Position numbers and translations under genes: made by a program. A stretch of 64,000 nucleotides of DNA from Desulfurivibrio alkaliphilus AHT 2 (GTDB taxonomy: Bacteria; Desulfobacterota; Desulfobulbia; Desulfobulbales; Desulfurivibrionaceae), in contig NC_014216.1 of assembly GCF_000092205.1 (NCBI RefSeq), positions 2,237,742-2,301,741 of the forward strand. The letters are read 5' to 3'. The notes beneath the pieces are model-generated. The model did not search any database. It saw nothing but the letters and a program-made list of their open reading frames with translations, and was not told the origin of the DNA. Numbering within the stretch: the first letter of the stretch is position 1; each line of letters begins with the position of its first letter. Shown piece by piece: positions 27,275-36,976 of the stretch.

Positions 27275-28660
27275 TCAGGAAGGGGGACGGGAAGCGGCCG
27301 GGCTTTCGGGCAGGATGGCCAGGGCCTGGGCCAGTTTACCGACGGCGGTTACCGCCATGCCGGGGATTTTTTCCGGCGGCTGGTTGGCCTTGGGGACCAG
27401 CGCCTGCTTGAAGCCGTGCTTGGCCGCCTCCCGCAGGCGTTCCTGGCCGTTGAGCACCGGCCGGATCTCACCGGCCAGACCCACCTCGCCAAAGACCACC
27501 AGATCCGCCGGCAGGGGCCGGTTGCGCAGGCTGGAGGCCACCGCCAGCAGCAGGGGCAGGTCGGCGCTGGTTTCGCTCACCCGCACCCCGCCCACCACAT
27601 TGATAAAGACATCCTGGTCGTAAGTGGCCAGCCGGCCGTGGCGATGGAGCACGGCCAGCAACATGGCCAGCCGGTTATGCTCCAACCCCACCGCCAGGCG
27701 GCGGGGAATCTCGGCCCGGGACTGGTCCACCAGGGCCTGCATCTCCACCAGCAGCGGCCGGCTGCCCTCCCACAGGGCGGTGACCAGGCTGCCGGGGGTG
27801 ATCTCCTCCTGGCGGGAGAGGAAGATGGCGGAGGGGTTGCTGATCTCTTTCAGGCCCCGGTCGGTCATGGCGAAGACCCCCAGTTCGTTGACCGCCCCGT
27901 AACGGTTCTTCACCGCCCGCAGCATCCGGTAACGGCTGTCCAGGTTGCCTTCGAAATAGCAGACCACGTCGATGATGTGCTCCAGCACCCGGGGGCCGGC
28001 AAGGTCGCCCGACTTGGTAACATGGCCCACCAGGAAAACGGCGGTGCCGCTTTGCTTGGCGTAGCGGGTAAGCAGGGCGGCGGCTTCGCGCACCTGGCTG
28101 ACGCTTCCGGGGGCGGAGTTGAGCGCCCCCACCTGCATGGTCTGGATCGAATCGATCACCAGCACCTGCGGTTTCAAATCGGCGGCAGTGGCCAGGATGT
28201 TTTCCACCACCGTTTCCGCCTGCAACATGACCCCCTCCTTGGGCAGCCCCAGGCGGCGGGAGCGCATGGCAATCTGGCGGGGCGACTCCTCACCGGAGAC
28301 GTACAACACCCGCCGGCGCCCCCCCATGGCGCAGCTTACCTGCAACAGGCCGGTGCTTTTACCCACCCCGGGATCACCGCCCACCAGCACCACCGAACCC
28401 GGCACCAGGCCGCCGCCCAGCACCCGGTCGAATTCCGCCAGACCGGTGCTGATCCGGGGCGCCTCATCCAGGTCCACCTCACCGATGGCCTGCACCGGGC
28501 TCACCACCCCGCTGTAACCGGCCCGGCCGCCGGGCAGGGCCGGTGCGGCCGAGCGCTCTTCCAAAGTATTCCACTGGCCGCAGTCGGCACACTGGCCGGC
28601 CCACTTGCCCACCTCGGCCCCGCAGGCGCTGCAGACATATACGGTTTTGTTTTTGGCCAT
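27275..28660 (-). CDS. radA: DNA repair protein RadA
   Basis: RecA-like ATPase that helps branch migration during recombinational repair. It has a C4 zinc finger (Cys10, Cys13, Cys24, Cys27), the Walker A motif GGDPGVGKST (about 94-103), and the RadA-specific KNRYG in VKNRYGAVNELGVF. A C-terminal Lon-like domain contains GGVRVSETSADLPLLLAV. Length (461) is normal. An AAAGGGA ribosome site lies just before the ATG, directly behind the stop of a hemW fragment. This indicates that radA once followed an intact hemW in one operon. Confidence 0.97.
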   Translation of the reverse strand: MAKNKTVYVCSACGAEVGKWAGQCADCGQWNTLEERSAAPALPGGRAGYSGVVSPVQAIGEVDLDEAPRISTGLAEFDRVLGGGLVPGSVVLVGGDPGVGKSTGLLQVSCAMGGRRRVLYVSGEESPRQIAMRSRRLGLPKEGVMLQAETVVENILATAADLKPQVLVIDSIQTMQVGALNSAPGSVSQVREAAALLTRYAKQSGTAVFLVGHVTKSGDLAGPRVLEHIIDVVCYFEGNLDSRYRMLRAVKNRYGAVNELGVFAMTDRGLKEISNPSAIFLSRQEEITPGSLVTALWEGSRPLLVEMQALVDQSRAEIPRRLAVGLEHNRLAMLLAVLHRHGRLATYDQDVFINVVGGVRVSETSADLPLLLAVASSLRNRPLPADLVVFGEVGLAGEIRPVLNGQERLREAAKHGFKQALVPKANQPPEKIPGMAVTAVGKLAQALAILPESPAASRPPS

Positions 28661-28784
28661 TTTTTCCCTTTAGACTAAGCGACAAAGAACCTGGTTGGCC
28701 AGGGCAAAGGCCCCGCTGCTCAATTTACCCAAGATAGTTCCATAATCCTGCGGCGGCGTCAAAGTAAAGCGTGGCTGCAACTCG
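28661..28784 (-). pseudogene. degenerate duplicate of the hemW 3' end
   Basis: The minus strand encodes FALANQVLCRLV followed by a stop, identical to the end of the intact HemW at 31796. The first 55 or so bases (28661-28715) match 31788-31842 almost perfectly. After a gap of about 45 bases the match resumes (28739-28784 against 31907-31956) in the part encoding LQQRFALTPQQYYG, here LQPRFTLTPPQDYG. It lies between radA and the rightward methyltransferase and has no function of its own, apart from perhaps supplying the radA ribosome site. Confidence 0.8.
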
Positions 28785-28903
28785 GCGATCAGAAATACCG
28801 CTTGAAAAACACCCCAACCAGAATGTACCCTGAAATCTGGCTTGATTCGGGCTATAAGCTCTTTTATCAACGCCACCATTGGCTCAAAGGGAACTCAAAT
28901 CGC

Positions 28904-29698
28904 ATGAATCAGCCCACTCCTCGTTTTTGGCAGCTTTTCTTCGAGCTCTTCGAAAGCCTGCCCCGGCAAGGGCCAGGCAATCGTGAGTGCGCCGCCAGGG
29001 CCCTGGGGCTTTGCCAAGAGCTGCCGCAATCCCCCATGATCCTCGACCTGGGCTGCGGAGTCGGCGGACAAACGCTGCAGCTCGCAGAACTTATCCCCAC
29101 AGGCTCCATCGTGGCCATCGATAGCCATGCGCCAAACATCCAACGATTGCAGGCGGCCATAGCCGAGCGCGGCCTTGCCCAGCGGGTCAGCGCCATCGTC
29201 GGAGATATGTCCCGCCCCGGGCAGTCGCCGGGTAGTTTCGACCTCGTCTGGTCGGAAGGCGCCCTCTACAATATCGGGTTGAGGAACGCCCTGCGCGTCG
29301 GCCGAGATCTGTTACGCCCCGGCGGCTACCTGGCCTTCACCGAACCGGTCTGGCGAAAGGAGAACCCGCCGCCGGAGGTCAAGGAAAGCTTCGACCTGGA
29401 CTATCCGACCATGGGACGGCTGGATGACGTTCTGGCGGCGATCCGAGACCGCAGGCTCCAACTGGTGGGGCACTTCACCCTGCCCGACGAGGCATGGTGG
29501 GACGATTTCTACACCCCCATGGAGGTCCGCGTTGCCGAGTTACGCCGCAAGTACGCCCGTGACGCCGAAGCTGCCGCCATCCTCGACCAACTCGCCGAAG
29601 AGCCCGCAATGCACCGCCGCTTTTCCGCCTTCTATGCCTATGAGTTCTTCGTAACCCGTCGCCCTCTTGCGGATACTGGGCCAACCTTATTCCAATGA
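28904..29698 (+). CDS. class I SAM-dependent methyltransferase
   Basis: About 264 residues with a Rossmann methyltransferase fold. Motif I is ILDLGCGVGGQTLQLA, the acidic end of strand 2 is IVAIDSH, and motif II/post-II contains VGDMSRPGQSPGSFDLVWSEGALYNIG. It resembles ubiquinone/arsenite-type small-molecule methyltransferases in length, but no substrate can be named. The ATG at 28904 is preferred, being the first start next to the conserved part; an open frame extends upstream to 28802. It sits on the opposite strand to radA and hemW, inside a segment bounded by copies of the hemW 3' end. It is followed 25 bases later by the HDOD gene. Confidence 0.8.
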   Translation: MNQPTPRFWQLFFELFESLPRQGPGNRECAARALGLCQELPQSPMILDLGCGVGGQTLQLAELIPTGSIVAIDSHAPNIQRLQAAIAERGLAQRVSAIVGDMSRPGQSPGSFDLVWSEGALYNIGLRNALRVGRDLLRPGGYLAFTEPVWRKENPPPEVKESFDLDYPTMGRLDDVLAAIRDRRLQLVGHFTLPDEAWWDDFYTPMEVRVAELRRKYARDAEAAAILDQLAEEPAMHRRFSAFYAYEFFVTRRPLADTGPTLFQ

Positions 29699-29723
29699 GG
29701 CAGATGAGATAAAGGAGCTACCC

Positions 29724-31022
29724 GTGCAGGAGATCCCTTCCCTGCTGCCCCAGCCCAAAGCGGTTGCGGCAGCCCTCGACCGGCCGGTCAGCGAATTGCC
29801 CAGCCTGCCGGTGGTGGCCCTCAAGCTGCTCAAACTCACCAGCGATATTGAATCCTCTTCCCTGGATCTGGCCCGGGTGGTGGAGACCGACCCGGCCCTG
29901 ACCGCCAAGGTGCTGCGCATCATTAATTCGGCGGCCTACGCCCTGCCCCGCAAGATTTCCTCGGTCCAACAGGCCGTGGTCCTGCTGGGCTTCTCCACCA
30001 TCCGCACCCTGGCCCTGGAGGTGACCCTCTTTGAACAACTGGTACCCTCCCAGCACGGCCTGGCCTTTGATCGAATCTTCTTCTGGCGCCACTGCCTCTC
30101 GGTGGCCGGCCTGAGCATGGCCTTCGCCGAAAGCCTGGGCCACCCCGAACCCCAGGAGGTTTACGTGGCCGGCCTGCTCCACGATATCGGTAAAATTATC
30201 CTGGATGTCTACGGCCGCATCAGTTACCGGGAGTTCCTCAACAACATCTCCCGTTCCGAAGGGCTGCTGGTGGAGGAGGAGCGAGCCCTCATCGGCCTGA
30301 GCCACGACGAGGTCGGTGCCTTTTTCTGCGCCGAATGGGGTATTCCCCAAGGGATTATGCTGGCGATCAGATTCCACCACCAGCGCTTCGGCCATCTCAA
30401 CCTGCCCGCCGATCAGGCCCTGCTGGTGGCCAGTGTGGCCCTGGCCAACTTCATTGCCTGGACCCAGGGCAACGGCTCGGTCAACCTGCTGGGCCACCCC
30501 ATCCTCCAGCCCGAAGTGGAGCAGATCATCGATCTGGAGCGGCTCAACTTGCAGGATATGATCCGGCGGATGGAGCAGGAGGTCAAAAGCGCGGCGGATT
30601 TCTACCAATTTACTTTCCCCTCTCCTGAGGAGCAGCAGGAGAATTTGCTCCGGACCAACCTCCGCCTGGCCAGGATGAACACCCGCTTCTATTATGCCCG
30701 GGAACGGGAGCAAAACCAGGTAAACTCCGAGCTGACCAGGATGCGCGACAGCTTGACCAGCCCCCATCGCAGTCTGGACGCCGAAGAGATCATCGCCGCG
30801 ACCCTGACCTCCATCCAGCGGGACTTTGGCCTGGACCGCCTCTACCTGATGCGAATCGACCATGGGAGCCGCAGCCTGCAAATAACCAATGCCCTGGACA
30901 CGGTGGACTCGGGCGTGGACCTCACCGCCTCCACCCTGGCCATCACCCCCCTCTCCGGCGCCCTCATTTCCTCTCTGCGCAACCGGGAGCCGATCCTGAT
31001 CCTCCGGCGCCGACCGCGGTGA
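29724..31022 (+). CDS. HDOD-domain signalling protein, 5' part of a frameshifted HDOD-GAF-GGDEF gene
   Basis: The 432-residue frame begins at a GTG (29724) with AAAGGAG six bases upstream. It holds an HDOD domain (ELPSLPVVALKLLKLTSD, then ARVVETDPALTAKVLRIINS, and the HD-like pair in AGLLHDIGKI; about residues 20-260). A helical linker and the first part of a GAF domain (AEEIIAATLTSIQRDFGLDRLYL) follow. The frame stops at 31022 in the middle of the GAF domain. The sequence continues in the next frame, open from 31000, so one base has been gained or lost between about 31000 and 31020. The intact protein would be about 672 residues, ending in a diguanylate cyclase. Confidence 0.8.
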   Translation: MQEIPSLLPQPKAVAAALDRPVSELPSLPVVALKLLKLTSDIESSSLDLARVVETDPALTAKVLRIINSAAYALPRKISSVQQAVVLLGFSTIRTLALEVTLFEQLVPSQHGLAFDRIFFWRHCLSVAGLSMAFAESLGHPEPQEVYVAGLLHDIGKIILDVYGRISYREFLNNISRSEGLLVEEERALIGLSHDEVGAFFCAEWGIPQGIMLAIRFHHQRFGHLNLPADQALLVASVALANFIAWTQGNGSVNLLGHPILQPEVEQIIDLERLNLQDMIRRMEQEVKSAADFYQFTFPSPEEQQENLLRTNLRLARMNTRFYYAREREQNQVNSELTRMRDSLTSPHRSLDAEEIIAATLTSIQRDFGLDRLYLMRIDHGSRSLQITNALDTVDSGVDLTASTLAITPLSGALISSLRNREPILILRRRPR

Positions 31023-31041
31023 AACCGAGGCCCTGACCATA

Positions 31042-31740
31042 TTGCAAGCCCGGGAGGTTGGCCTGGTTCCCTTTGCCAACAACAACCGGGTCCTTGGCCT
31101 GATCGGGATGGACAACTGCCGCTCGGGCAAACCGATTCGGCCCGGCATCCTTCAGGCGGTGACCATCGTGGCCAACGAGTTGGGAATGGCCCTGGAGAAT
31201 GCCCGGCGTTTCGCGGAGGTCTCCCAACGGGCCACCGTGGACGGGCTTACCGGAGTGAGCAACCGGGATACCCTGGACGCCATGCTGATCAAGGCCTTTG
31301 CCACCGCCACCACCGAAGCAACCCCCCTCTCCCTGGCCATGTTCGATGTGGATCACTTCAAGAAGTTCAACGACCGTTACGGCCACCAGGCCGGCGACAC
31401 TATCCTGGAGTTGCTGGGAGCCACCGCCCGGAAGTTGACCAGACCCTCGGACCAGGTGGGCCGCTACGGTGGCGAGGAGTTCCTGATCATCCTCAACCGT
31501 ACCGACCACCATGAAGCCCTCCATTTCGCCGAACGATTACGCCGGGAGATCGAAAAACTCGGCCTGCTGCTGGGGAAAAGATTTCCCGACACCCCCCTGA
31601 CGGTAAGCGTCGGGGTAAGCTCGCTCAGTCCCACCATGGAAAACCCGAGGCAACTGGTGGCCCTGGCCGACCAGGCTCTCTACCGGGCCAAGCAGGACGG
31701 CCGCAACCGGGTGGCCGGCCTGCCCTCACCGCCAGCTTAA
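31042..31740 (+). CDS. GGDEF-domain diguanylate cyclase, 3' part of the frameshifted gene
   Basis: The 232 residues contain the rest of the GAF domain (VGLVPFANNNRVLGLIGMDN) and a GGDEF domain (VDGLTGVSNRDTLDAM, FDVDHFKKFNDRYGHQAGD, catalytic GGEEF in RYGGEEFLII), so it could make cyclic di-GMP. The frame is open from 31000; the annotated start at 31042 is only a TTG with no ribosome site. It is therefore more likely the tail of the upstream HDOD gene than a separate gene. Either a real inactivating frameshift, a sequencing error or recoding could explain it. Confidence 0.75.
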   Translation: MQAREVGLVPFANNNRVLGLIGMDNCRSGKPIRPGILQAVTIVANELGMALENARRFAEVSQRATVDGLTGVSNRDTLDAMLIKAFATATTEATPLSLAMFDVDHFKKFNDRYGHQAGDTILELLGATARKLTRPSDQVGRYGGEEFLIILNRTDHHEALHFAERLRREIEKLGLLLGKRFPDTPLTVSVGVSSLSPTMENPRQLVALADQALYRAKQDGRNRVAGLPSPPA

Positions 31741-31795
31741 AAGGTGTTTTACTGGATCCATAAGCGGATCTGGCGGAATCCACTTTATTTTTCCT

Positions 31796-32935
31796 TTAGA
31801 CCAAACGACAAAGAACCTGGTTGGCCAGGGCAAAGCCCCGCTCGCTCAAGGCGATCCTTTCCCGGTCCGCCACCAGCAGGCCCTGGGCGATCAGTTCATC
31901 CAGGATGGGTCCGTAATACTGCTGCGGGGTCAAGGCAAAGCGTTGCTGCAACTGGTCAACCCGCAAACCCTGGCGCAGGCGCAGGCCCATGATCACCGTC
32001 TCCCGGAAGGCGGCCGGCCGGCCCAGCAGCTCGGCCTCGGCATAGGGCGCCCGGCCGGCGGCCAGCAGGCGCCGGTAGCGGCCCGGGGCGGCGACGTTGA
32101 CCAAGCGCAGCCCATCCAGGCAGGAGACCGCCGCCGCCCCCAGACCAAGGTAAGAGCCGTTGTGCCAGTAATTGAGATTGTGGCGGCAGGCGCGGCCGGG
32201 GCGGCAGTAGTTGGCCACCTCGTAATGCTGATAACCCGCCGCCAGCAAGGCTTGCCTGGCCTCCTGCTCCAGTTCGGCGGACAGATCCGGTTCCGGCAGC
32301 ACCAGGTGGCCGGCGGCCAGCGCCCGGCCCAGCGGCGTCTCAGCCTCCGGGGTCAACTGATAGATGGCCAGGTGCTCCGGCTGCAACTCCAAGGCGGTGG
32401 CGATATCGGCGCGCCACTGGCGGCGGCTTTGGCCCGGCAGGCCATACATCAGGTCCAGGTTGAGATTGGCAAAACCAGCCTGTCGGGCCCATGCCACCGC
32501 CTGCCGGGCCTTGGCGCCGTCGTGGCGGCGGCCGATCCGGTGCAGCAATTGGTCGTGAAAACTCTGCACCCCGATACTGATGCGGTTAAAGCCGCCCCGG
32601 CGCAGTTGCCGTAACAACTCCGGGGTCAGGGTGTCGGGGTTGGCCTCCAGGCTGATTTCCGCCTCCGGGTCGAGCCGGAAGAGCTTACCCAGCCCGGCGA
32701 GCAGGTCGGTTAAGACCGGGGCCGGGTAGATGGTGGGGGTGCCGCCGCCGACAAAGAGGGTGGCAAATTTTTTTTCCTGGCTCCAGGGCAACTCCGCCAA
32801 CTGCCGGGCCTGGGCCAGCAAGGCCGCCGGATAGCCGGCCGGCGGCCGGCGGCAGGGCCAGGAGCTGAAAGCGCAATAACTGCATTTGCTGCGACAAAAA
32901 GGAATATGCAGGTAAATTCCGGCCTTTTCGGGCAT
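31796..32935 (-). CDS. hemW: radical SAM haem chaperone HemW
   Basis: HemN-like protein that is thought to deliver haem rather than decarboxylate coproporphyrinogen. The 379 residues contain the cluster motif Cys-x3-Cys-x2-Cys in IPFCRSKCSYC, without the extra N-terminal region of HemN. Other HemW-like features are LFVGGGTPTIYP, SIGVQSFHDQLLHRIGR and the HemN_C region near RETVIMGLRLRQGL. I use the ATG at 32935, which overlaps the radC stop (TGATG). A longer frame reaches 32965. The 3' end is duplicated at 28661-28784. Confidence 0.92.
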   Translation of the reverse strand: MPEKAGIYLHIPFCRSKCSYCAFSSWPCRRPPAGYPAALLAQARQLAELPWSQEKKFATLFVGGGTPTIYPAPVLTDLLAGLGKLFRLDPEAEISLEANPDTLTPELLRQLRRGGFNRISIGVQSFHDQLLHRIGRRHDGAKARQAVAWARQAGFANLNLDLMYGLPGQSRRQWRADIATALELQPEHLAIYQLTPEAETPLGRALAAGHLVLPEPDLSAELEQEARQALLAAGYQHYEVANYCRPGRACRHNLNYWHNGSYLGLGAAAVSCLDGLRLVNVAAPGRYRRLLAAGRAPYAEAELLGRPAAFRETVIMGLRLRQGLRVDQLQQRFALTPQQYYGPILDELIAQGLLVADRERIALSERGFALANQVLCRLV

Positions 32936-33675
32936 CAGCCGGTGCCTGAAAGGATGGGGCGGCAATGCTGGCGGATCTCTTCCATCAGGCCGTGGTCGGC
33001 AAAGCTGTAGGGGCGCTGGTCGGCGCCGACGACGCAGTGGTCCAGCAGTTGGATTTCACATAAGGCCAGGGCCAGGTATAGATGGCGGGTGAGGCGGCGG
33101 TCCTGCTCGGAGGGGTTGGTGTTGCCGGAGGGGTGATTGTGAGCCAGAATCACCGCCGCGGCGTTATGGGCCATGGCGGTTTTGACCAGTTCCCGGGGAT
33201 GCACCGAAGCGGCGGTAAGGGTGCCGGTGGCGATTTCCTCCAGCGCCAGGATGCCGTAGGAGGCGTCCAGCAGGATGGCCACCAGGGTCTCCCGGCTCAA
33301 GCCCCGCATGGCGTGCAGCAGGTAATCCCCCACCTCCCGGCTGGAGCGCAGGTACTCCTTGCCGATCAGCCGCTCCCGCAGGTAACGCCGGGCCACGGCC
33401 TGGACAAAATGGATGGCAAAGGCGTTCTTGCTCCCCACCCCCTTTACCTGCTCCAACTCCTGCTGAGAGGCATCCAGCACCCGGCTCAGCGAGTTGTTGA
33501 AGCGGGCCAGCAGCTCCCGGGCCGGCTCCTTGCAATCCCGCCGCGGGGTGCCCATGGTGAGCAGCAACTCCAGCATGTCGCTGTCGGTAAGGCCGTCGGC
33601 GCCGTGGGCTAGAAAGCGATCCCGCAACCGCTGGCGGTGCCCTTCCCCCTTGCTTTTGCTGCCATCGCTGGTCAT
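32935..33675 (-). CDS. radC: RadC family JAB/MPN-domain protein
   Basis: A 246-residue RadC homologue. The N-terminal part carries a helix-hairpin-helix (LEQVKGVGSKNAFAI), and the C-terminal JAMM metalloprotease-like site reads HNHPSGNTNPSEQD. Despite the name, a role in DNA repair is not established for the family. It lies 20 bases behind gatB and overlaps the hemW start by one base, so gatB-radC-hemW is probably one transcription unit. Confidence 0.93.
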   Translation of the reverse strand: MTSDGSKSKGEGHRQRLRDRFLAHGADGLTDSDMLELLLTMGTPRRDCKEPARELLARFNNSLSRVLDASQQELEQVKGVGSKNAFAIHFVQAVARRYLRERLIGKEYLRSSREVGDYLLHAMRGLSRETLVAILLDASYGILALEEIATGTLTAASVHPRELVKTAMAHNAAAVILAHNHPSGNTNPSEQDRRLTRHLYLALALCEIQLLDHCVVGADQRPYSFADHGLMEEIRQHCRPILSGTG

Positions 33676-33695
33676 AAGCGGACTTTGGGCTGGAA

Positions 33696-35135
<1,440 letters not shown>

Positions 35136-35152
35136 GATTGCTTGCAACTCCT

Positions 35153-35689
35153 TTACCCTTTACGGACCCAGGCTTGCACCCGCTCCAATTCCTCCGGCCA
35201 CTGTTCGCCGCAGCGCAACTCGAGAAAGGCCCGGAAAAGCTGGTCGATGGTGCGCTGGGCCGTTTCATAAAGACCGATCTGGTCCAGCAGCCGGCCTTCC
35301 ACTTCCATGGGATCGTCACTCTCGCCGCTGCCGGTTTCGGTTTTGGGCAGGCGAACGTTTTGGAATTCAAAGAGGCGAGCCTTCAAGGTCAGGCTCCATT
35401 CATGGTTGTCGATTTCAAAACGGATCCGGGCCTGTTCCGGTTTTTTGCCCAGGGCCAGGCCGGCCCGGGCCTCCTTCAACTCGGTCATCAGGCCGCGGCA
35501 AACCAGCTTTTCGTGGGCCTCGCCCTCGCCGTATTCCAGCAGCATGTGCTTTTCAAAGACTACCAGGATCTCCCGGCCCAGTTCCGGCACCATCACCGCC
35601 CCGCCCCGCTCCTCGCTCTTGTACCAGAGCCAGAGCAAAAACTCCTGGCCCAGGAAATGCTTTTCTTCGATCAGGTCGACCAGATCCAC
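35153..35689 (-). CDS. RdgC-like protein, C-terminal half encoded as a separate gene
   Basis: About 178 residues that resemble the second half of RdgC-family proteins: [17 protein letters not shown] near the start and [18 protein letters not shown] in the middle, with a helical end. RdgC is a ring-shaped DNA-binding protein that modulates RecA. The GTG at 35689 is chosen because GGGAG lies six bases upstream. The companion gene encoding the first half ends 84 bases upstream on the same strand, and gatB begins 17 bases downstream. I am fairly sure of the relationship but not of function. Confidence 0.55.
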   Translation of the reverse strand: MDLVDLIEEKHFLGQEFLLWLWYKSEERGGAVMVPELGREILVVFEKHMLLEYGEGEAHEKLVCRGLMTELKEARAGLALGKKPEQARIRFEIDNHEWSLTLKARLFEFQNVRLPKTETGSGESDDPMEVEGRLLDQIGLYETAQRTIDQLFRAFLELRCGEQWPEELERVQAWVRKG

Positions 35690-35773
35690 GTTTATCTCCC
35701 ATATCTCCCCGAAACCGGCCCGGTGCGGGCAGGCCGGCGCCTGGCTTGGCAACCCGTTACAGGTCGGGCAAAG

Positions 35774-36379
35774 TTAAATGAAAATCGCCGGGGACAAATC
35801 CGCCAGCGGGCGGTGCCGCTCTGGCGGCAGCAGGTGTTCGGCCGCCAGATAGGGCGGCTGCAAAATAATGCCCAACTCGAAGGTGTTGCGGAACAGCTCC
35901 TCGAAGGTTTCCTGGGCCTTCTGGTTGCCGGAGAAAAAGAGAATGGTCCCTTCGGCCAGGTTCCAGCACATGTCGTAAACCGCCGGGGCCGGAAAGGATT
36001 TTTTCAGCAACATCAGGTGCATGTTGTCTTTGATCTCAATCTTCTGGGCCCGGCTCAGCTTGGGCACCTGGTGCATCTTTTTCAGGCGCTCTTCTTCCTT
36101 GAGGCAGAATTTTTTCAAAATCCGGGCCGCCACCTTGCGCTCGTCCACCCGCATGCTCATGGCCAGGTAATCGCCCACCGCGTAAGGCCCCTGGCTGAAG
36201 TCATGATCAAACATGCTGGCCAGCGACACCCACCCCACCGATTGTTCATCGAAGGTGTCATCGATATCGCGAAAGGCATGGGCGACGATCCGTTGGGCGG
36301 CGAAATCCCAGAAATTTTCCGGCATCTCACCTTCCACCGCGTAGCGGACAAAACCGCCCGAGCGGGACATGATTCCCAT
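35774..36379 (-). CDS. rdgC: RdgC-like protein, N-terminal half
   Basis: About 201 residues matching the beginning of RdgC-family proteins: FVRYAVEGEMPENFWDF, FRDIDDTFDEQSVGWVS, GDYLAMSMRVDERKV and the conserved VYDMCWNLAEGTILFFSGNQ. AAGGGAG six bases before the ATG at 36379 decides the start. The longer open frame to 36532 would add a hydrophobic stretch that I think is not translated. E. coli RdgC is one protein of about 300 residues; here the family is represented by two adjacent genes. Intact starts and ribosome sites in both argue against simple decay. Confidence 0.65.
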   Translation of the reverse strand: MGIMSRSGGFVRYAVEGEMPENFWDFAAQRIVAHAFRDIDDTFDEQSVGWVSLASMFDHDFSQGPYAVGDYLAMSMRVDERKVAARILKKFCLKEEERLKKMHQVPKLSRAQKIEIKDNMHLMLLKKSFPAPAVYDMCWNLAEGTILFFSGNQKAQETFEELFRNTFELGIILQPPYLAAEHLLPPERHRPLADLSPAIFI

Positions 36380-36525
36380 TTTATTCTCCCTTAAACTGGT
36401 TGGCGCTGCACCGCTGAACAGACCCGGCAGCCCCATGATGGCCGACACAAAAACGGCAAAATAGCAGACCATGGCGGCTCCGACAAGCACTTTCACCGGC
36501 GGCCGCGCCATGTGGCAGCTTTCCC

Positions 36526-36554
36526 TTGACATCGGTGCCAGGCTGTTGTAAAAG
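36526..36554 (+). promoter_or_regulatory. promoter of the tRNA-Lys/tRNA-Glu operon
   Basis: TTGACA (36526-36531), a 17-base spacer and TAAAAG (36549-36554), 18 bases before the tRNA-Lys 5' end. Confidence 0.7.
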
Positions 36555-36572
36555 AGTGCGTCTCAGCAAGGG

Positions 36573-36648
36573 GGGTCGTTAACTCAGTTGGTAGAGTACC
36601 TGCCTTTTAAGCAGAGAGTCGTTGGTTCGAGTCCAACACGACCCACCA
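36573..36648 (+). tRNA. tRNA-Lys (anticodon TTT)
   Basis: A 76-base cloverleaf with encoded CCA. Acceptor GGGTCGT/ACGACCC, anticodon loop CTTTTAA, T-loop GGTTCGAGTCC. It is the first gene of a two-tRNA transcript. Confidence 0.97.
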
Positions 36649-36719
36649 TCGACAAGGCGGAAGAAGGCCGATCGGTTGATTTTCCGCCATCCCTTGCCGC
36701 GACCAAAGAATAGATCTTG

Positions 36720-36797
36720 GTCCCCATCGTCTAGTCAGGTCCAGGACACCGGCCTTTCACGCCGGCAACACCGGTTCAAATCCGGTTGGGGACGCCA
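36720..36797 (+). tRNA. tRNA-Glu (anticodon TTC)
   Basis: A 78-base tRNA with encoded CCA. Acceptor GTCCCCA/TGGGGAC, anticodon loop CTTTCAC, T-loop GGTTCAAATCC. It lies 71 bases behind tRNA-Lys and is followed by a terminator. Confidence 0.96.
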
Positions 36798-36807
36798 GTT
36801 AAATCAA

Positions 36808-36840
36808 GGGGTTAGCTTTCAGGAGCTAACCCCTTTTTTT
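36808..36840 (+). terminator. intrinsic terminator of the tRNA operon
   Basis: GGGGTTAGCT (36808-36817) pairs perfectly with AGCTAACCCC (36824-36833) and is followed by seven T residues. Confidence 0.95.
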
Positions 36841-36976
36841 GTTCTGGTGGTTTTCCCGCTTGTTTGCGTGCCGTTTTTGCTTTACAAAAAGATATTGAGG
36901 CCTCTAAAAACTGGGAAAATTGGCCCCTTTTTTGCCGTCAGGGTCTGCCTGTTGCCACTTTTTACCAGGAGCAGAC

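Noticed and set aside
31796-32935. HemN (oxygen-independent coproporphyrinogen oxidase)
   Set aside because: Length and N-terminus fit HemW: the motif is C-x3-C-x2-C at the very start, and HemN's N-terminal extension is missing.
36380-36532. N-terminal membrane extension of the RdgC-like protein
   Set aside because: A strong ribosome site (AAGGGAG) directly before the internal ATG at 36379, and the RdgC homology starting there, argue that the hydrophobic upstream codons are not translated.
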